Assembly: GCA_010015805.1 (NCBI GenBank)
Contig: ML978121.1
Location: 2,976,001-3,040,000, forward strand
DNA: 64,000 nt
From: Rhizodiscina lignyota
Taxonomy: Eukaryota; Ascomycota; Dothideomycetes; Aulographales; Rhizodiscinaceae
Reading direction: 5' to 3'
Position numbers and translations under genes: made by a program
Shown: piece by piece, positions 45,942 to 57,900 of the stretch
Position numbering within the stretch: position 1 is the first letter of the stretch
Layout of the letters: each line of letters begins with the position of its first letter
Notes under the pieces: generated by a model
Told to the model about the DNA's origin: nothing
Seen by the model: the letters and a program-made list of their open reading frames with translations, nothing else
The model's database searches: none

Positions 45942-46490
45942 ATGGCTTCTCAACTCCCCACAGTCCCTCGAGTGACCTTCACCATCCTCGAGCCCATCTC
46001 CCTCTTTGCCGGCTGGATAGCACCCCTTATGTCGCCGGAGTACTTCGTTTCCAATCAGCTTCCTTCTTCCGCGCTACCTCACCCCTCCCTCGCAGAACCC
46101 AGCGCCTATCCACTTCGTCCACATGAGACGATTCTCGCCATGCAGGTCAGCAATTGCTACCTGCTGCTGGGCCTGCTGGGCATCTTCATACTGAATACTA
46201 CGACGGAATTGAAGGTCGTGCGGGCCTATCTGTGGGCGCTATGGCTGGGTGACATTGGACATGTGGGCGTGACTATGTGGTGCATGGGATGGGAGGCCGT
46301 CAGAGATGTTGGCAATTGGAATGCGGTAGTTTGGGGAAACATTGCAGCCACAGTGGTGCTTTTCTCGATCAGAACCGCGTACTTTGCAGGCTTGTTTGGT
46401 GAGAGGAATCCAAGGAGCGCGAGAGCGGCGAGAGGTGGAAGTGCATCCAGGGGAAGAGGGAAAGGAAGGGGGAAAGGCAAGACCAATTAA
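45942..46490 (+). CDS. Small fungal membrane protein, DUF7704-like
   Basis: Single exon, 182 aa. The frame is open upstream to 45813, but the ATG at 45942 (MASQLPTVPRVTFTILEPIS) gives the usual family start. Four hydrophobic segments are visible: around residues 12-30 (LEPISLFAGWIAPLM), 66-85 (NCYLLLGLLGIFIL), 93-115 (RAYLWALWLGDIGHVGVTMWCMG) and 125-145 (VVWGNIAATVVLFSIRTAYFAGL). The C-terminus is basic and glycine/arginine-rich (SASRGRGKGRGKGKTN). No enzymatic motif. The family is confined to fungi and lacks a known function; the family name is from memory of its EP-x-S-L-x-A-G motif, so treat it as likely rather than certain. Confidence 0.75.
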   Translation: MASQLPTVPRVTFTILEPISLFAGWIAPLMSPEYFVSNQLPSSALPHPSLAEPSAYPLRPHETILAMQVSNCYLLLGLLGIFILNTTTELKVVRAYLWALWLGDIGHVGVTMWCMGWEAVRDVGNWNAVVWGNIAATVVLFSIRTAYFAGLFGERNPRSARAARGGSASRGRGKGRGKGKTN

Positions 46491-46549
46491 AGAGCATCTT
46501 ATCGTACGCTTCATACGGCCTGGCCATACTTCGCACCTTATGGCTCACA

Positions 46550-47875
46550 TTATTTGTCCTTATCAGCGGCCTCACTGTTCGAGTCTCCCACCTCCACACC
46601 GGGCATCCCCTCCAGACAGTCTCGAACACACTCTTCGAATGAAGCCCAACCCTCTGCCTTCCCGTATATTATCTTGTTGACTCTCTTCAAGATATCTTCT
46701 GCCCGATCATTCGGCACCTTCGATAAATCATGGCCGAGGCCCTCTATATCCGGCCCAAACTGGTCGACCTTGGTTGGATACAGCGTTCGCAGCGTTCCAA
46801 GCATTCTATTCCAATTCCATGTCTCAGAACAAGCGAATATGCGCTCTCCAGCTGTGTCAGGCAGGATAAGACCAGCTACGTGGATGGCAGCCGCAGCAGA
46901 TAACGGGGTAAAACGGCCTAATCCGTTCATTAGCGCATTCACATTCGACGATAGAGGATATGGCATTGTTTAGGCTAACGAGGGGGCAAGAAGTCTTTGA
47001 TCGCGTTCAGGTGGCCCGCATAGACAATTCGTGGGTAATTGGCACTCAGCACGCGGAGTCCTTCGTTTGCTTGATCGATTTGAGCTTGGTGGAGGATGCG
47101 GCCGAGCGATGGCTCAGGCAGCACTGGAAGTCATCAGCGTTCCGCAGTTCATACGACGAAAGAGTCTGCCGATTACCGCTGGTTAGGGTAAAACCTGGCT
47201 TCTCTTCCTCCATGAACTTCCACAAAGCCTGCTCCGTCTTTACTTTGCTCGCAGCATACACTCGCATCGGAAGGAACGGGCCACTGGGCGACGGACCATG
47301 CACAAATTCAGCATCCTCCTCATTCCAACTTTCTTGGGTCAGTGTAATTTCTTCATTGACTTTGGGACCCAAGGCAGCGGCACTTGAAGACGTATACACG
47401 AAGCGTTTTATGGTTGGCTGCTTCGCTGCCGCGCGAATAACATTCAATGCTCCCTCTACTGCGGGCGGAATGACTTCGTCGGCGACTGTTGAGAATGTCC
47501 CGATGGTCGCGAGATGGACGACTCCGGCACAGTCTTGTATAGTTACTTGGTTCAGCCCAATAACAAATGAATGCGGGGAATTTGATGAGACGAACCTTTG
47601 ACTGCTTCATCATAAGCACCGTCTACCGTCATGTCCTTGACCTCAACAGTCTCATACATGGCGCTGCCATATTTATTGTGGAAGTACTCGTCGAGCCATG
47701 CATTCCTCTGTCTATCTCGCGTAGCTCCGCGGACTTTGAGCCCAGCTGCGAGACATTGGTCTACCACGTGGCTGCCAATGAGGCCAGGTGCGCCGGTTAT
47801 GAGAACGAGTGAACCTTCGGCGAGAACTTCTCCATTTCCAAGCTCACTTGGAGGGAAATAAGAGAACTTCGTCAT
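46550..47875 (-). CDS. NAD(P)-dependent reductase, extended SDR (Gre2/cinnamyl-alcohol dehydrogenase-like)
   Basis: Four exons: 47875..47596, 47533..47177, 47123..46980, 46917..46550; 382 aa. Related enzymes reduce aldehydes or ketones such as methylglyoxal, flavonoids or cinnamaldehydes. The cofactor site is VLITGAPGLIGSHVV (about residues 24-38); IKRFVYTSSSAA carries the catalytic serine region and YAASKVKTEQALW the Tyr-x3-Lys pair. Exon joins restore VKDCAGVVHLATIGTF, FTLTSVLPEPSLGRILH and DFLPPRRFTPLSAAAAIHVAGLIL. The last of these introns was placed by the GTTAGC donor and CTAATG branch site, and its neighbourhood is less well conserved than usual (a missing W-V-D-V-R-D type segment). 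No signal peptide; probably cytosolic. Substrate unknown. Confidence 0.83.
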
Positions 47876-49146
47876 ACTAGAAGCACAAACCCCTTGTAGG
47901 GAGGCAGTAATAGATATGTTTTAGTAGAAAGGAAAATTATGTCTATAGGGCACTGGAGGAGACCTAGATTTATCGGTGCGCAGGATGGTGACAAAGTAGA
48001 TGAGCCCGATTAACTGAATGACTGGAGTAAGAATGAGTTTTGTTCTCCAACACACACGAGAGCGTCTCTGAAAGGTCGATTAAATATATACCAGGTAGCA
48101 CTTATCCAAAGATACGCAGCTTCAGTGTGTATTACCGGTATTGACTAACGAGGATATGCATCCTCTCGGTTCGACAATCGACATATTGTAGCTACGACTC
48201 CAATTTTTTTGTCATCCACTTGACTTGTTGAAGGAGGATGTCCCTTGCCTTTGTCGTAAACTCCTATCAACATCGGCATCCATTGCACGACTTGCAATTC
48301 AGCTGAGCCCGTGCAGAAGAAACGCCCAACTGAGTTTTAGCGAATCAGGGTATATACCTTTCGTGTACCTAGACAATTTGAAAGGGCAGCTGTGCTACAT
48401 GTAGCTGGATAGCATCGTAAAAGCTCGTATATCTAGAGTCTAAATTCCATATTGGCCTGCTACAGGCGCACTCGAGTACGCACTCCTCCCCATTTCGCGA
48501 AATGGAAACGTTTATCGTGAAGTTCGGCGACATTCGCTTTGCGCTAAAAAGGGGTGGCTGTGCACAGATGCCTTTTGACCAATAGATCAATCGCAATGTA
48601 GAGGCAGTCGATACCTCCCCACAGCTTGAGTTAAGGGGGAGGCGCTGAGCATTAGAGCAACAGTGAGATTGCACAGCCGCCCGTTTTTAGCGCAAAGCGA
48701 ATGTCTCCGAATTTCACGCTACTCGAGTGTGCCTGTAGACACCTTGCTACTGGGAGCTTTGCTGAACATCCTTACCAAGAGGTCAAATGGGAAGATGAGC
48801 TGAAAGATGAGCTCGAGTCCCATCGGACGATTAGCTGTCATCTCCGGATTGTCCAATGATCGTTGGGAACCACACAGATATCAGAATTCTACATAGTCTA
48901 AGGATGAGGCCAAATGGAACATAGAGGTGTTCTTAGGCATACTTTTAGACCGGTATTGATACCTTTAAGCTCCTTCCATCTCGGATTTGCACTTTCCAGG
49001 AATGGCTAAGGCAAATGCGTGCAAGATAGGGTGCTATGTTACGTGACCGATCTTATCTTCCGACGTCGGCATGAGCTATGCGCATCCTCCAAAGGCATCA
49101 GACAAACTTGCACGTGGATTCTACGCCCATAAAGTAAGTAGTCGAT
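47876..49146. promoter_or_regulatory. Divergent intergenic region of the SDR and agmatinase-like genes, containing a MITE
   Basis: 1.27 kb. The main feature is a 273-bp inverted-repeat element (48463..48735). The rest carries no recognisable protein or RNA gene. Confidence 0.45.
48463..48735. mobile_element. MITE with long terminal inverted repeats and TA flanks (Tc1/mariner-like)
   Basis: Ends CAGGCGCACTCGAGTA and, inverted, CAGGCACACTCGAGTA, each bordered outside by TA (48461-48462 and 48736-48737). The arms share a further block: AAATTCGGAGACATTCGCTT or close variants, then TGCGCTAAAAA and GGCTGTGCA. The left arm holds about 36 bp absent from the right, itself with a CCATTTCGCGAAATGG palindrome. 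No coding capacity. TA duplication and end sequence point to a Tc1/mariner-type parent. Sequence divergence between the arms suggests it is not very recent. Confidence 0.82.
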
Positions 49147-50274
49147 ATGTTGGCTCTAATACTCGCCTCCATTCTACCAACTCTCGTCTTTTGTGTACAG
49201 CTTGGTCCCAACTTCACCCACGAGGTCGAAGATCTGGACAAAGACCTTCCCTTCTCACAACCCGTGACTTTCGCTCATTTACCATGGGAGCGATGCCTTT
49301 CACAATCTCATACAACTCCTCTCGATATCGCTATTCTCGGCTTTCCGTATGACACCTCAACGTCCTATCGCCCGGGAGCACGGTTTGGACCTCGCGGCAT
49401 TCGTGCCGCATCGTCGCGCGAGAAGAAAGGACGTAGCTACAACACAGTATGGGGCGTCGACCCTTTTTCTCAGGACCTGAGCGTCCTTGATTGTGGCGAC
49501 ATCCCCATTACGCCCTTTGATGCAGCTCATGCCTTCAAACAGATGGAGCAGGGATATCGGCAGCTGCTGTACCATCCCACGTCAAAGGCGAATGTATGGA
49601 AGCACCCGCGCATCTTGAGTATGGGCGGAGACCACAGCATTGTGCTGCCAATTCTGCGTAGTTTGAAAACGGTATACGGACCCATCAGCGTAATCCATTT
49701 GGATTCACATCTGGACACTTGGGACCCGTATGAGGGCTACACAGGCATCGCGAGCGAGCAAAGCGCCATCACGCATGGGACGTTCTTCTGGCACGCAGGA
49801 AGGGAGGGCTGCATTTCAAAGGGCACAAGTGTGCACGGAGGACTGAGGACGAAGCTGTTCGGCCCAAAAGATTATGAGATCGACAAGGACGTGGTGGGCT
49901 TTCATCTGATAGAGGCGCACGAAATCGACGAGCCGGAGGGCCTCAATGGCATCATTAAGCGCGTCAGGGCCATCGTGGGCGACACGCCGACATATTTGAG
50001 CATCGATATCGACGTTTTAGATCCGAGCATCGCTCCTGCAACTGGGACTCCGGAATCGGGAGGTTGGACGACAAGAGAATTGAAAAGATTCATCAAAGGC
50101 CTCGAAGGAGTTAGGCTAGTGGGCGCTGATGTGGTTGAGGTCTCTCCTCCCTACGATAGCCAGGCGGAGACTACATGTATTGCTGCGACGGATCTGTTAG
50201 TCGATATCCTCGCTTTGATGGTTAAAGATGAAAAGACGCCCGTACCAAAGGAATCGGTTAGGGACGAGCTTTGA
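49147..50274 (+). CDS. Secretory agmatinase/arginase-family hydrolase, C-terminal RDEL
   Basis: Single exon, 375 aa. Ureohydrolases split agmatine or related guanidino compounds with two Mn ions. The N-terminus (MLALILASILPTLVFCVQLG) is a signal peptide, unlike cytosolic agmatinase. The metal motifs are present: GGDHS (about residues 159-163), HLDSHLDTW (about 181-189) and SIDIDVLDPSIAPATGTPE (about 280-298). The family SYRPGARFGPRGIRA near residue 77 is intact. A GTFFWHAGREG loop sits where substrate specificity is set, so the true substrate may be another guanidine. The protein ends SVRDEL, an ER-retrieval type C-terminus, so it may stay in the ER instead of being secreted. It is a one-exon gene, in contrast to most neighbours. 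Confidence 0.92.
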   Translation: MLALILASILPTLVFCVQLGPNFTHEVEDLDKDLPFSQPVTFAHLPWERCLSQSHTTPLDIAILGFPYDTSTSYRPGARFGPRGIRAASSREKKGRSYNTVWGVDPFSQDLSVLDCGDIPITPFDAAHAFKQMEQGYRQLLYHPTSKANVWKHPRILSMGGDHSIVLPILRSLKTVYGPISVIHLDSHLDTWDPYEGYTGIASEQSAITHGTFFWHAGREGCISKGTSVHGGLRTKLFGPKDYEIDKDVVGFHLIEAHEIDEPEGLNGIIKRVRAIVGDTPTYLSIDIDVLDPSIAPATGTPESGGWTTRELKRFIKGLEGVRLVGADVVEVSPPYDSQAETTCIAATDLLVDILALMVKDEKTPVPKESVRDEL

Positions 50275-51632
50275 ACCCGAGAAGCGCGATTGAAGAATTG
50301 CAATTACGCAGCTGTCAGAACTATTTCCGTCGAAGCTGAAAGACAGGGCCAGGATGCCTTACAAGGCGTTCCTGACGATACCCAACTATGTGGGATCTGG
50401 AGAAGAAGTGGGGTACCTGTGCATGACTGTGGAACATACGGTGGACAAGGTGGGACGTCCACGTATTCAACCCGCGCGGAAGGACAATGCCCAGTCGTTG
50501 AGGCTCAACATCGCACTGTATCTAGAAGTCTCGTGAGTCTCAGACAGCTGCAGAGGACGTGCGAGTCGTGAATCGTCACCAATCTTTGCCGCTATCATTG
50601 AGGACGGCGTGACCGCAGCCACGTCCCAACTTGGTTCAATGATACATACAGCCACGTTGACTCAGCAGAAATAGCCCCGGCGCCGGCCGCGACCCGCGAC
50701 CTGATGCTGTGCGATAGAAAGTTGCCTTTGTCGTACTTTCGGTGTAGTGCTCATCCAGAGAGACAAATGGAGAAAGAGGCGCGACTTTGGTGTCTTCGCT
50801 GCACTCATCGTGCCTTGCGCTCGCTGTCCGTCAAGGTGGCCGTTTAAGGTCGAGTGGCCTGCTGTCCTCGTGCCTGTCTTCCTTGCACGTCACTATGCAC
50901 GCCAACCTACCCATGGAAATTCTAGAAGACCGTAAGCATGCCCGTTGTGGCCGCTCGGCTATGCCTAACTGTCCTGGCCATGTCCGCCGTCGTAATTAAT
51001 GCTCGTCGCTGTGTCTCGCCGTGGCCATGACCGCCCGTTACGAGCACGATATTCAGGCTCTGCGGCCAGGCTCCCAACTCGCGCCCTACCCATACTCGTC
51101 ACGGCCAACTCAAGCTCAATGCTGGCTGCCAAGCTCAAATCTAAGCACGTCTTGTTAGATAGCAAGCAAGCCAAGTCGAGAGAGCCAAAGCTTCGAGCGT
51201 ACTAATTAGGTGCTTTGCCAAGCTTGGCGCGCTTATTACGTTCCCGTTCTCGTCATCGTCCCGAGAGACCGTACAGTAGCCTGTAGGTAGTCGGATCTGC
51301 CGCGAACGATATCGTAGTGGCAAAGATCGACCATGGCCATGGCGCCACCTTCACCCCAGGAATGCGGCAAATGCCCCTCAATTTCCGCAGAACTGGTCAG
51401 CCTCGCCAATCAAGCGTGGGCGGCCCCGATGTCACCTTCCCCAAATAGTTATAGGCGGCGTGCTCAGGCGTGATTATGATTTGTTCTTCCATACCCCTTC
51501 ACAAATGGGACAGAAGATGCTTATCTATCATTTGCCGCAGTTACACGGCGCTAAAGATGGGGTCGTAGCTATCTATTCAAAATATCTCGCGGCCTGGTCG
51601 CATGAAGCTTCACTCACTCCTCCGCCGCAACG
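50275..51632. other. Intergenic region upstream of the amino-acid permease
   Basis: 1.36 kb. Open frames at 50290..51205 and on the other strand are short, overlapping and unrecognised. The permease promoter should lie near 51632. No repeat found by eye. Confidence 0.45.
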
Positions 51633-53727
51633 ATGAACGACAAACCCGAAAACGGTGGTATGGCTGAGAAGCCTGCCAATGCTGCGCCGCCCTATGAGCC
51701 GGCCATGCTTGGAGATCGCACACGCACTGGGAGCCTCCATGGCGACCCAGAAAATATGATCGAACGAAGCGAGAACAGGCTTCACCAAGACCTGAAGGGC
51801 AGACACATGCAGATGATTGCCATGCAAGTTCAGCACACCGAATCGTCATCTGTGTACTAACGTATGCATACAGTGGTGGTGCAATTGGTGCAGGTCTGTT
51901 TGTTGGCTCTGGCAGTGCTCTCGCGACTGGTGGACCTGGCGCTGTGCTTCTTGGTTTTATGATTGTTGGTACGTTATACGCTATGAGAATTGCGACGGGG
52001 TAACTAACATGACTTTAGGCGGCATGATGTATGCTTCTTTGACGCTGAAAGGCTTTGCCCTCATCTAATTTGATCATTTAGTTACCTCGTGATGCAAGCT
52101 CTCGCAGAACTGGCTGTCATGTACCCGATCAACGGAGCCTTCACTATGTACATCTGCCGCTTCGTTGATCCCTCTTGGGGTTTCGCTTGCGGCTGGCAGT
52201 ATGCTATCAGCTGGCTGACTGTCCTTCCTTTTGAGATCTCAGCTGCTTGCAACATCATCCACTACTGGCCCGGATCGGATGGCATCAACAACAGTGCTTG
52301 GATCGTTCCGCTGCTTGTTGCTTTGGTTTGCATCCAGATCTTTGGCGTGAGGGGCTATGGCGAGGCGAGTTTACCGAACCTATTCTAAGGAACGAGCTAA
52401 TTGGAACAGGTCGAGTTCGCCCTCAGTGTTCTTAAGATCATCGCTTGCATAGGCTTCATCATTCTCGGAATAATCATTGACTGCGGCGGCGTTCCCACAG
52501 ACAACAGAGGCTATATTGGTGCAAGATACTGGTATGCACAAACTTTTGATGTGGCTACTGGCAAGCCTAATAACGCAATACAGGCACTCGCCTAACACTG
52601 CATTCCTCAACGGCTTCCACGGCTTTTGTACTGTTTTCGTAACAGCGTCGTTCGCCTATACTGGAACGGAGCTCACTGGACTAGCTGCTGCCGAGACTGC
52701 TAACCCTAGAAAGGAAATTCCAAGAGCTTCCAAGCAGGTTGTTTGGCGTATCGCCATTTTCTATATCGTCAACCTCTTCCTTATTGGGTTGATCGTACCA
52801 GCCGACAGTCCCGCGTTAAGCGGTGAAGGCTCCGAATCCCGTCACTCACCTTTCGTCATCGCTATTCAGCTCGCTGGCATCAAGGTCCTCCCATCGATTT
52901 TCAACGCTGTCATCTTGATTTCTGTCATGAGTGTCGCCAACTCGTGCACTTTCGGCTCGACTCGCACGATGCAGGCTCTGGCCGCAAATGGTGCGTACAC
53001 CGTTCCATAACTTTCACATAACGCTAACTTCCTACACAGGCATGGGTCCCAAGTTATTTGCCTATGTTGACAAAAGGGGACGTCCTCTTAGTGTGGTCGT
53101 CCTTCAACTCCTCTTTGGATGCCTAGCTTTCATCAACTTGGCGTCGAATGGTGGAGATATTTTTACTTGGCTTTTATCATTGTCTGGTCTTTCCATCCTC
53201 TTCATTTACGGCAGTATTGCTCTGGCTCATATCCGCTTCCGCGCGGCCTGGTACGCTCCAAACTGCACTGTCGATTGGCTACTCGGGGACTAACTACTTG
53301 TAGGGCCGCCAATGGTCATACCGTGGACGAACTGCCCTTCAAGGCCGCCTTCGGTATTTGGGGCTCTTATTTGTGCTTGCTCATCAATATCATCTGCCTC
53401 ATGGCACAATTCTACGTCGCGCTGTACCCAGTCGGGGGTCCCAACTTGGATCCTACAACCTGGTTCCAAGATTACCTCGCCGGTCCTTTCCTTCTCGTCC
53501 TATACTTGATGTGGAAGGTCTACAGCTGGTTCGCCCGACCAGAAGATCGCCCACTATACGTCAAAATAAGGGATATTGATATCTACACTGGTATGAGAGA
53601 CACCCAGCAATCCATTAGTGGTGCAGGTGTCTCGGAGGAGGAGAGACGCGCTAGCCTCGCTGAAATGGGAGAGAAGAAGAAGGGTCCTAAGGACTACGTC
53701 ATGGGCTTTGTCAGAAATATCATCTAA
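51633..53727 (+). CDS. Amino-acid permease, YAT/APC family
   Basis: Eight exons: 51633..51823, 51874..51968, 52019..52028 (10 nt), 52082..52364, 52410..52531, 52584..52990, 53040..53250, 53304..53727; 580 aa. A plasma-membrane amino acid/H+ symporter. The hydrophilic N-terminus leads to RHMQMIAIGGAIGAGLFVGSG, the APC signature. Then come QALAELAVMYPINGAF, FACGWQYAISW, the block FAYTGTELTGLAAAETANPRKEIPRA, and the final helices with FGIWGSYLCLLINIICLMAQF. The C-terminus is charged (EEERRASLAEMGEKKKGPK). Introns 1 (51824..51873) and 4 (52365..52409) have GC donors (AT|GCAAGT and GAG|GCGAGT); GT alternatives would break the frame. Intron 1 has a perfect TACTAAC branch site. Which amino acids are carried cannot be said. 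Confidence 0.92.
51824..51873 (+). other. Predicted GC-AG intron 1 of the permease gene
   Basis: GCAAGT donor, TGTACTAACGTATGCATACAG branch and acceptor region, 50 nt. It joins MIA(AT) to T-GGT-GGT, giving the conserved AIGGAIGAG. Confidence 0.8.
52365..52409 (+). other. Predicted GC-AG intron 4 of the permease gene
   Basis: GCGAGT donor, GAGCTAATTGGAACAG branch and acceptor, 45 nt. It joins GVRGYGE to VEFALSVLK in phase 0. Confidence 0.75.
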
Positions 53728-54902
53728 ATAAGGTTGTTTCTGGGCCGCCATTGCTGCCTTTGTCGTACAAGTTGATCGCACATTGTGATTGAACGGCTTC
53801 AGTGTTATTAGTTTCTTGTCGCAATGATAAGCTAAGGGAATCCCAAGCGGACCTCGTCGCGCCCAGGCGGGAGAGGCATAACTCAAGGGCGACTACTAAG
53901 GCAGAGAGACTGCGTCCGCCAGCAGAGGCAGCCAATAGCCACAGAACAGCCACATGCCTTGGCAGGGCTTATGGGGTGTATATTAAAGTACATAGTAATC
54001 TATTGAGCGGATCTTAGCTACACTTAGAATTTTTTTGTAACTCACGCCCAAAAGCAGAACTGGACTTTGTGTGAGGTCAGTTTGTCCTCGTATATCTATC
54101 GCTACCTAGATCCCGCGCTGCTGTGTGTAAGCGGCAGTGGCAGCGCAGCTGATTGGCTCCTGACCTCCGCGCCCCACGGACCCGTCCGCCGAGCATTTTG
54201 GCGTATGCCAAGCCGACGATAAAACTGAAATCAGGTGCATCCCTCCGTCCCTCTCCTTTGCCCGGCTTGCAATTGACTCGCCGCTACGTGTCTTTCGCTC
54301 TTTCAATTGCTTCTGCTTCCCTCTTGGACCATTCCGCGCGTTGAGAATACGCGTTCAGGTCTTGCTCTTGCACTTGGATCGCTTCTGCCAAGGCCGAGGG
54401 AAAAATCCGACATCATCCGGACTTTTTGCATCCAACGCCTATCACCTCTCCCGAAGTCGCGATCTGGGCCCCGTGGTCGGAGCATACTTAGTTAGTGTAC
54501 GAATCAGATCTCGTAGTGATATTGGCAGAGCGTGTTTGGACTTGGCATTGTCTTGACGTTGAGAGAGGCTAATTTAACGTCTTTGGCAGCTCTCGCTCCC
54601 TCTCCACAACTCTACTCTGCAAATCTCCGTACGACTTGCCAGCAGTTTGCTGTGCGCCAACACTGGCCATCTAGGGCATATCTGGAGCGGCGACTGGGCG
54701 CGACCGATTCCTATATGCACCAGTACAGCCTCAAAGCTTCTGTTGTGAGAGGAGAAATACTTCCGCAACCAGGACACGCCCACGGCATCCGCCCATTTCG
54801 CGCAAAGACTGCTTCACCCGGATAACACCACCGACTTCGATTCGATTCTAACCCATCATCAATTGTGCATATTCGAAAGATTATTGTACGTACACATTCA
54901 AG
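53728..54902. promoter_or_regulatory. NHA1 upstream region and long leader
   Basis: 1.17 kb. CT-rich tracts (ctctcgctccctctcc at about 54594) fit a fungal promoter or leader. Short ATG frames before the gene (for example 54532..54825) could be upstream ORFs in a long leader, but this is not demonstrable from sequence. Confidence 0.4.
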
Positions 54903-57900
54903 ATGGCTTGGGACCACCTTGCGATCAACAAACCGCATCTGGTTTATATCATTCTTGGCGGCTTTACCTCACTTTTCATGCTCTGCAGTTCTGTCATCAA
55001 GGAGCGACTATACATAGGTGAAGCTACCATCGCCACGCTATGTGGTATCATTTTTGGTCCGCATGCTGCAAACCTCATCAACCCTCTCTCATGGGGCAAT
55101 ACCGATCAAATCACCCTCGAATTCTGCCGTATAGTTCTTGTGGTACAATGTTTCGCCGTTGGAGTAGAATTGCCAAAGTCATACATGGAACGGCATTGGA
55201 AGAGTGTGACGATGCTGCTGGTACCGGTCATGACTTTTGGTTGGCTGATCACCAGCCTTTTCATCTGGTGGTTGTTTGGAGGGCGGCTAAATTGGCTCGA
55301 CAGCCTCTGCTGCGCTGCCTGCGTTACCGCAACGGATCCAGTCCTCGCATCATCTGTCGTTGGTAAAGGCAAATTCGCCCGCCGTGTTCCCAAGCATCTG
55401 CGAGATTTACTGTCTGCGGAATCTGGCTGCAACGATGGCATGGCGTTTCCATTCATCTACCTTGCGATTTACATTATCCGCTACCACCACCACCCGGACC
55501 AAGTCGCGTTTCACTGGTTCTGCATCAGCATTCTGTACGAATGTGTATTCGGCGCCATCTACGGAGTCTGCGTGGGTTATATCGCTCGCCGCGCCATTCG
55601 CTTCGCACACGAAATGGACTTGATCGACAGAGAATCTTTCCTTGTATTCTACTTCGTGCTTGCCCTCTTTTGTGCTGGAAGCGGCAGTCTGCTCGGCATG
55701 GACGATCTGCTGATTGGCTTCGCATGCGGTGTCGGGTTCTCGAATGACGGATGGTTCCTGGACAAAACCGAAGAGAGCCATGTCAGCAACGTTATCGATT
55801 TGTTGATCAACTTGGCATTTTTTGTGTACTTTGGAACAATCGTCCCTTGGGAACAGTACAACTCCAGCACCATCGGCACCAGTCCATGGCGACTTGTGGT
55901 TCTAGGAATCTTTGTGATTTTGTTTCGTCGAATTCCAATCATGATGGTGGCCAAGCCGCTCATCCCGGACATCAAGACTTGGCGTGAAGCTTTGTTTGCT
56001 GGCCATTTCGGTCCTATCGGTGTTGGTGCTCTTTTCGTCGCAATTTTGGCTCGTTCAGAGCTTGAGGCCGAAAATAGTTCAGAGCCGTTGGCAAACACCC
56101 CAGGGGCTGGATTCCCACATGTAAACATCATCCAACTCATCTGGCCTATCACGACATTTCTTGTCATCATTTCGATTGTCGTCCATGGATCGTCGATTGC
56201 AGTGTTTACACTTGGCAAGCATATCAACACACTGACTCTCACCCTGTCTTATACACAAGCAAATGAAGAAGGACCAACCTGGATGGATCGACTACCGCGC
56301 ATTCAATCAAGGAGTAAGAGCAGCATGTCTCTTCGCCGACCCTCTGAGACAGAGTCCAGCTGGGAAGAGAAGACTGAAGATCCTGGTCTCGCAGAGAAGG
56401 GTCCACTTTCTCCGATTGGCCTGCCACAGAATTTCTTGCGCAGACAGAAGGACGAGGAAGAAGGCAGGGGGAGCCGAAGTAGCAGCTTGAAGCCGTCGCG
56501 AAGGAAGAAGAAGTGGGATACAGGCATCGGACCAGGAGGCCCAATCAGCCAGAGCGCGATTAGACCTATCAGTCAAGCCGCCCGGGATGATGTGCCGGAA
56601 GGAACGCAAACAGAGAGCGAGACATTGGCTATGAATAGCGAGGAACCTTCGGATGACAGCAAGGATAAAGAAAAGGGCAAAGTCCAAGTTCCTGAGGAAG
56701 AAGTGTATTTCGAAGGTGACCATACAATAATCGAGGATGAGGAGGGCAATGTCCTCGATGTCCTCGACAATAATGGCGAGACTGAGAAGGAGAAGGGGGA
56801 ACATGCGAAGAGCAGAGGAAAGGAGTTGATGGAAGAAAAGGATGTAGAGGGTGGAGTTGCGCAGGGTGAACACGACCACGACTTTGAGCAACCGGAACCG
56901 CCAAATGAGCAACCTCCCAACCCTAGAGATCTTTGGGGAGCTGCACGGAGACGCATGGAAAGCTATCGTGGCCTTACCAGAATGCAGAGCAGAAGGGACG
57001 AGCCGCCTGAAGGACCAAGTCAGGAGCACGAGAAGAAGAGAGGACCCGCTCTTGCGTATCAGTATGGTAATACGATTATTGTGGAAGATGAAAGTGGAGA
57101 GGTGCTTAAGAAGTACGACATCCCGCAATCTGGCAAGCCTCAGAGACCCGGAGCAGGCGATCGGAAAGCCAGCACGATAGATCCACTACGAACGAGAGAG
57201 CGGCTTGCGCGGATGGGTACTATGCTAGGCGTTCATCGTCAAGGGGCCCAAGAGATCGCCGAAGGAGAAGCGGGACCATCAGATGCTGCAGGACCAGCAA
57301 CAAGCAGCCCAGAGCAGACGAAGAAGCCAGGACCTGAGGACCCCGATGATGATAGGATCAGATTCACTATCACGGCCGGTGGCAGGCGAATGAGCAAGGT
57401 CGAATTCATTCAGCAGATTCAAAAACTGGATCCTAAGTCTCGTGCCAACTTTGTGGAAGACAGCGACGCTCCTGAACCAGTCAAAGCCGAGGCCCGCAAG
57501 GACGCGAAGGAGCAATCAGAGTTGGCGAGGAAGGTATCACGGACCGAAGCCGTCTCGCCGATCGATGAAGAAGAAGCTGGGGAAGGAGACGAGACTACTG
57601 ATGACGAAGGTGATTTCGCCGCTATGCGCGGCCGTCCTGGTGGGGGTCTGGCAAAGATTACGACCGCAGATTCAGAGGCGCATGCCGGAGAACATGGTCT
57701 TTCCCTTGTTGAGTCGGGCGGGCAGGCGGTACCTATGCATTCCATCTCAGATGATCTGGCACGATTCTCCTTTGGTCGGGAGACCGCAGCCCAGCGTCGC
57801 CGAAATCGCATCGCGCCTCAGGATGGAGAAGCAGGTCCTGGACCCGGAAGGTCAAGTGCTGATCGCGACCGCTTCGCTGGCATTGAGCGGTCAATGGGTG

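Noticed and set aside
20433-47875. Secondary-metabolite cluster (monooxygenase, MFS transporter, SDR)
   Set aside because: The three are 20-25 kb apart, separated by housekeeping genes, and no core synthase is present.
55407-57128. Long antisense frames opposite NHA1
   Set aside because: Typical shadows of a GC-rich coding strand; no independent support.
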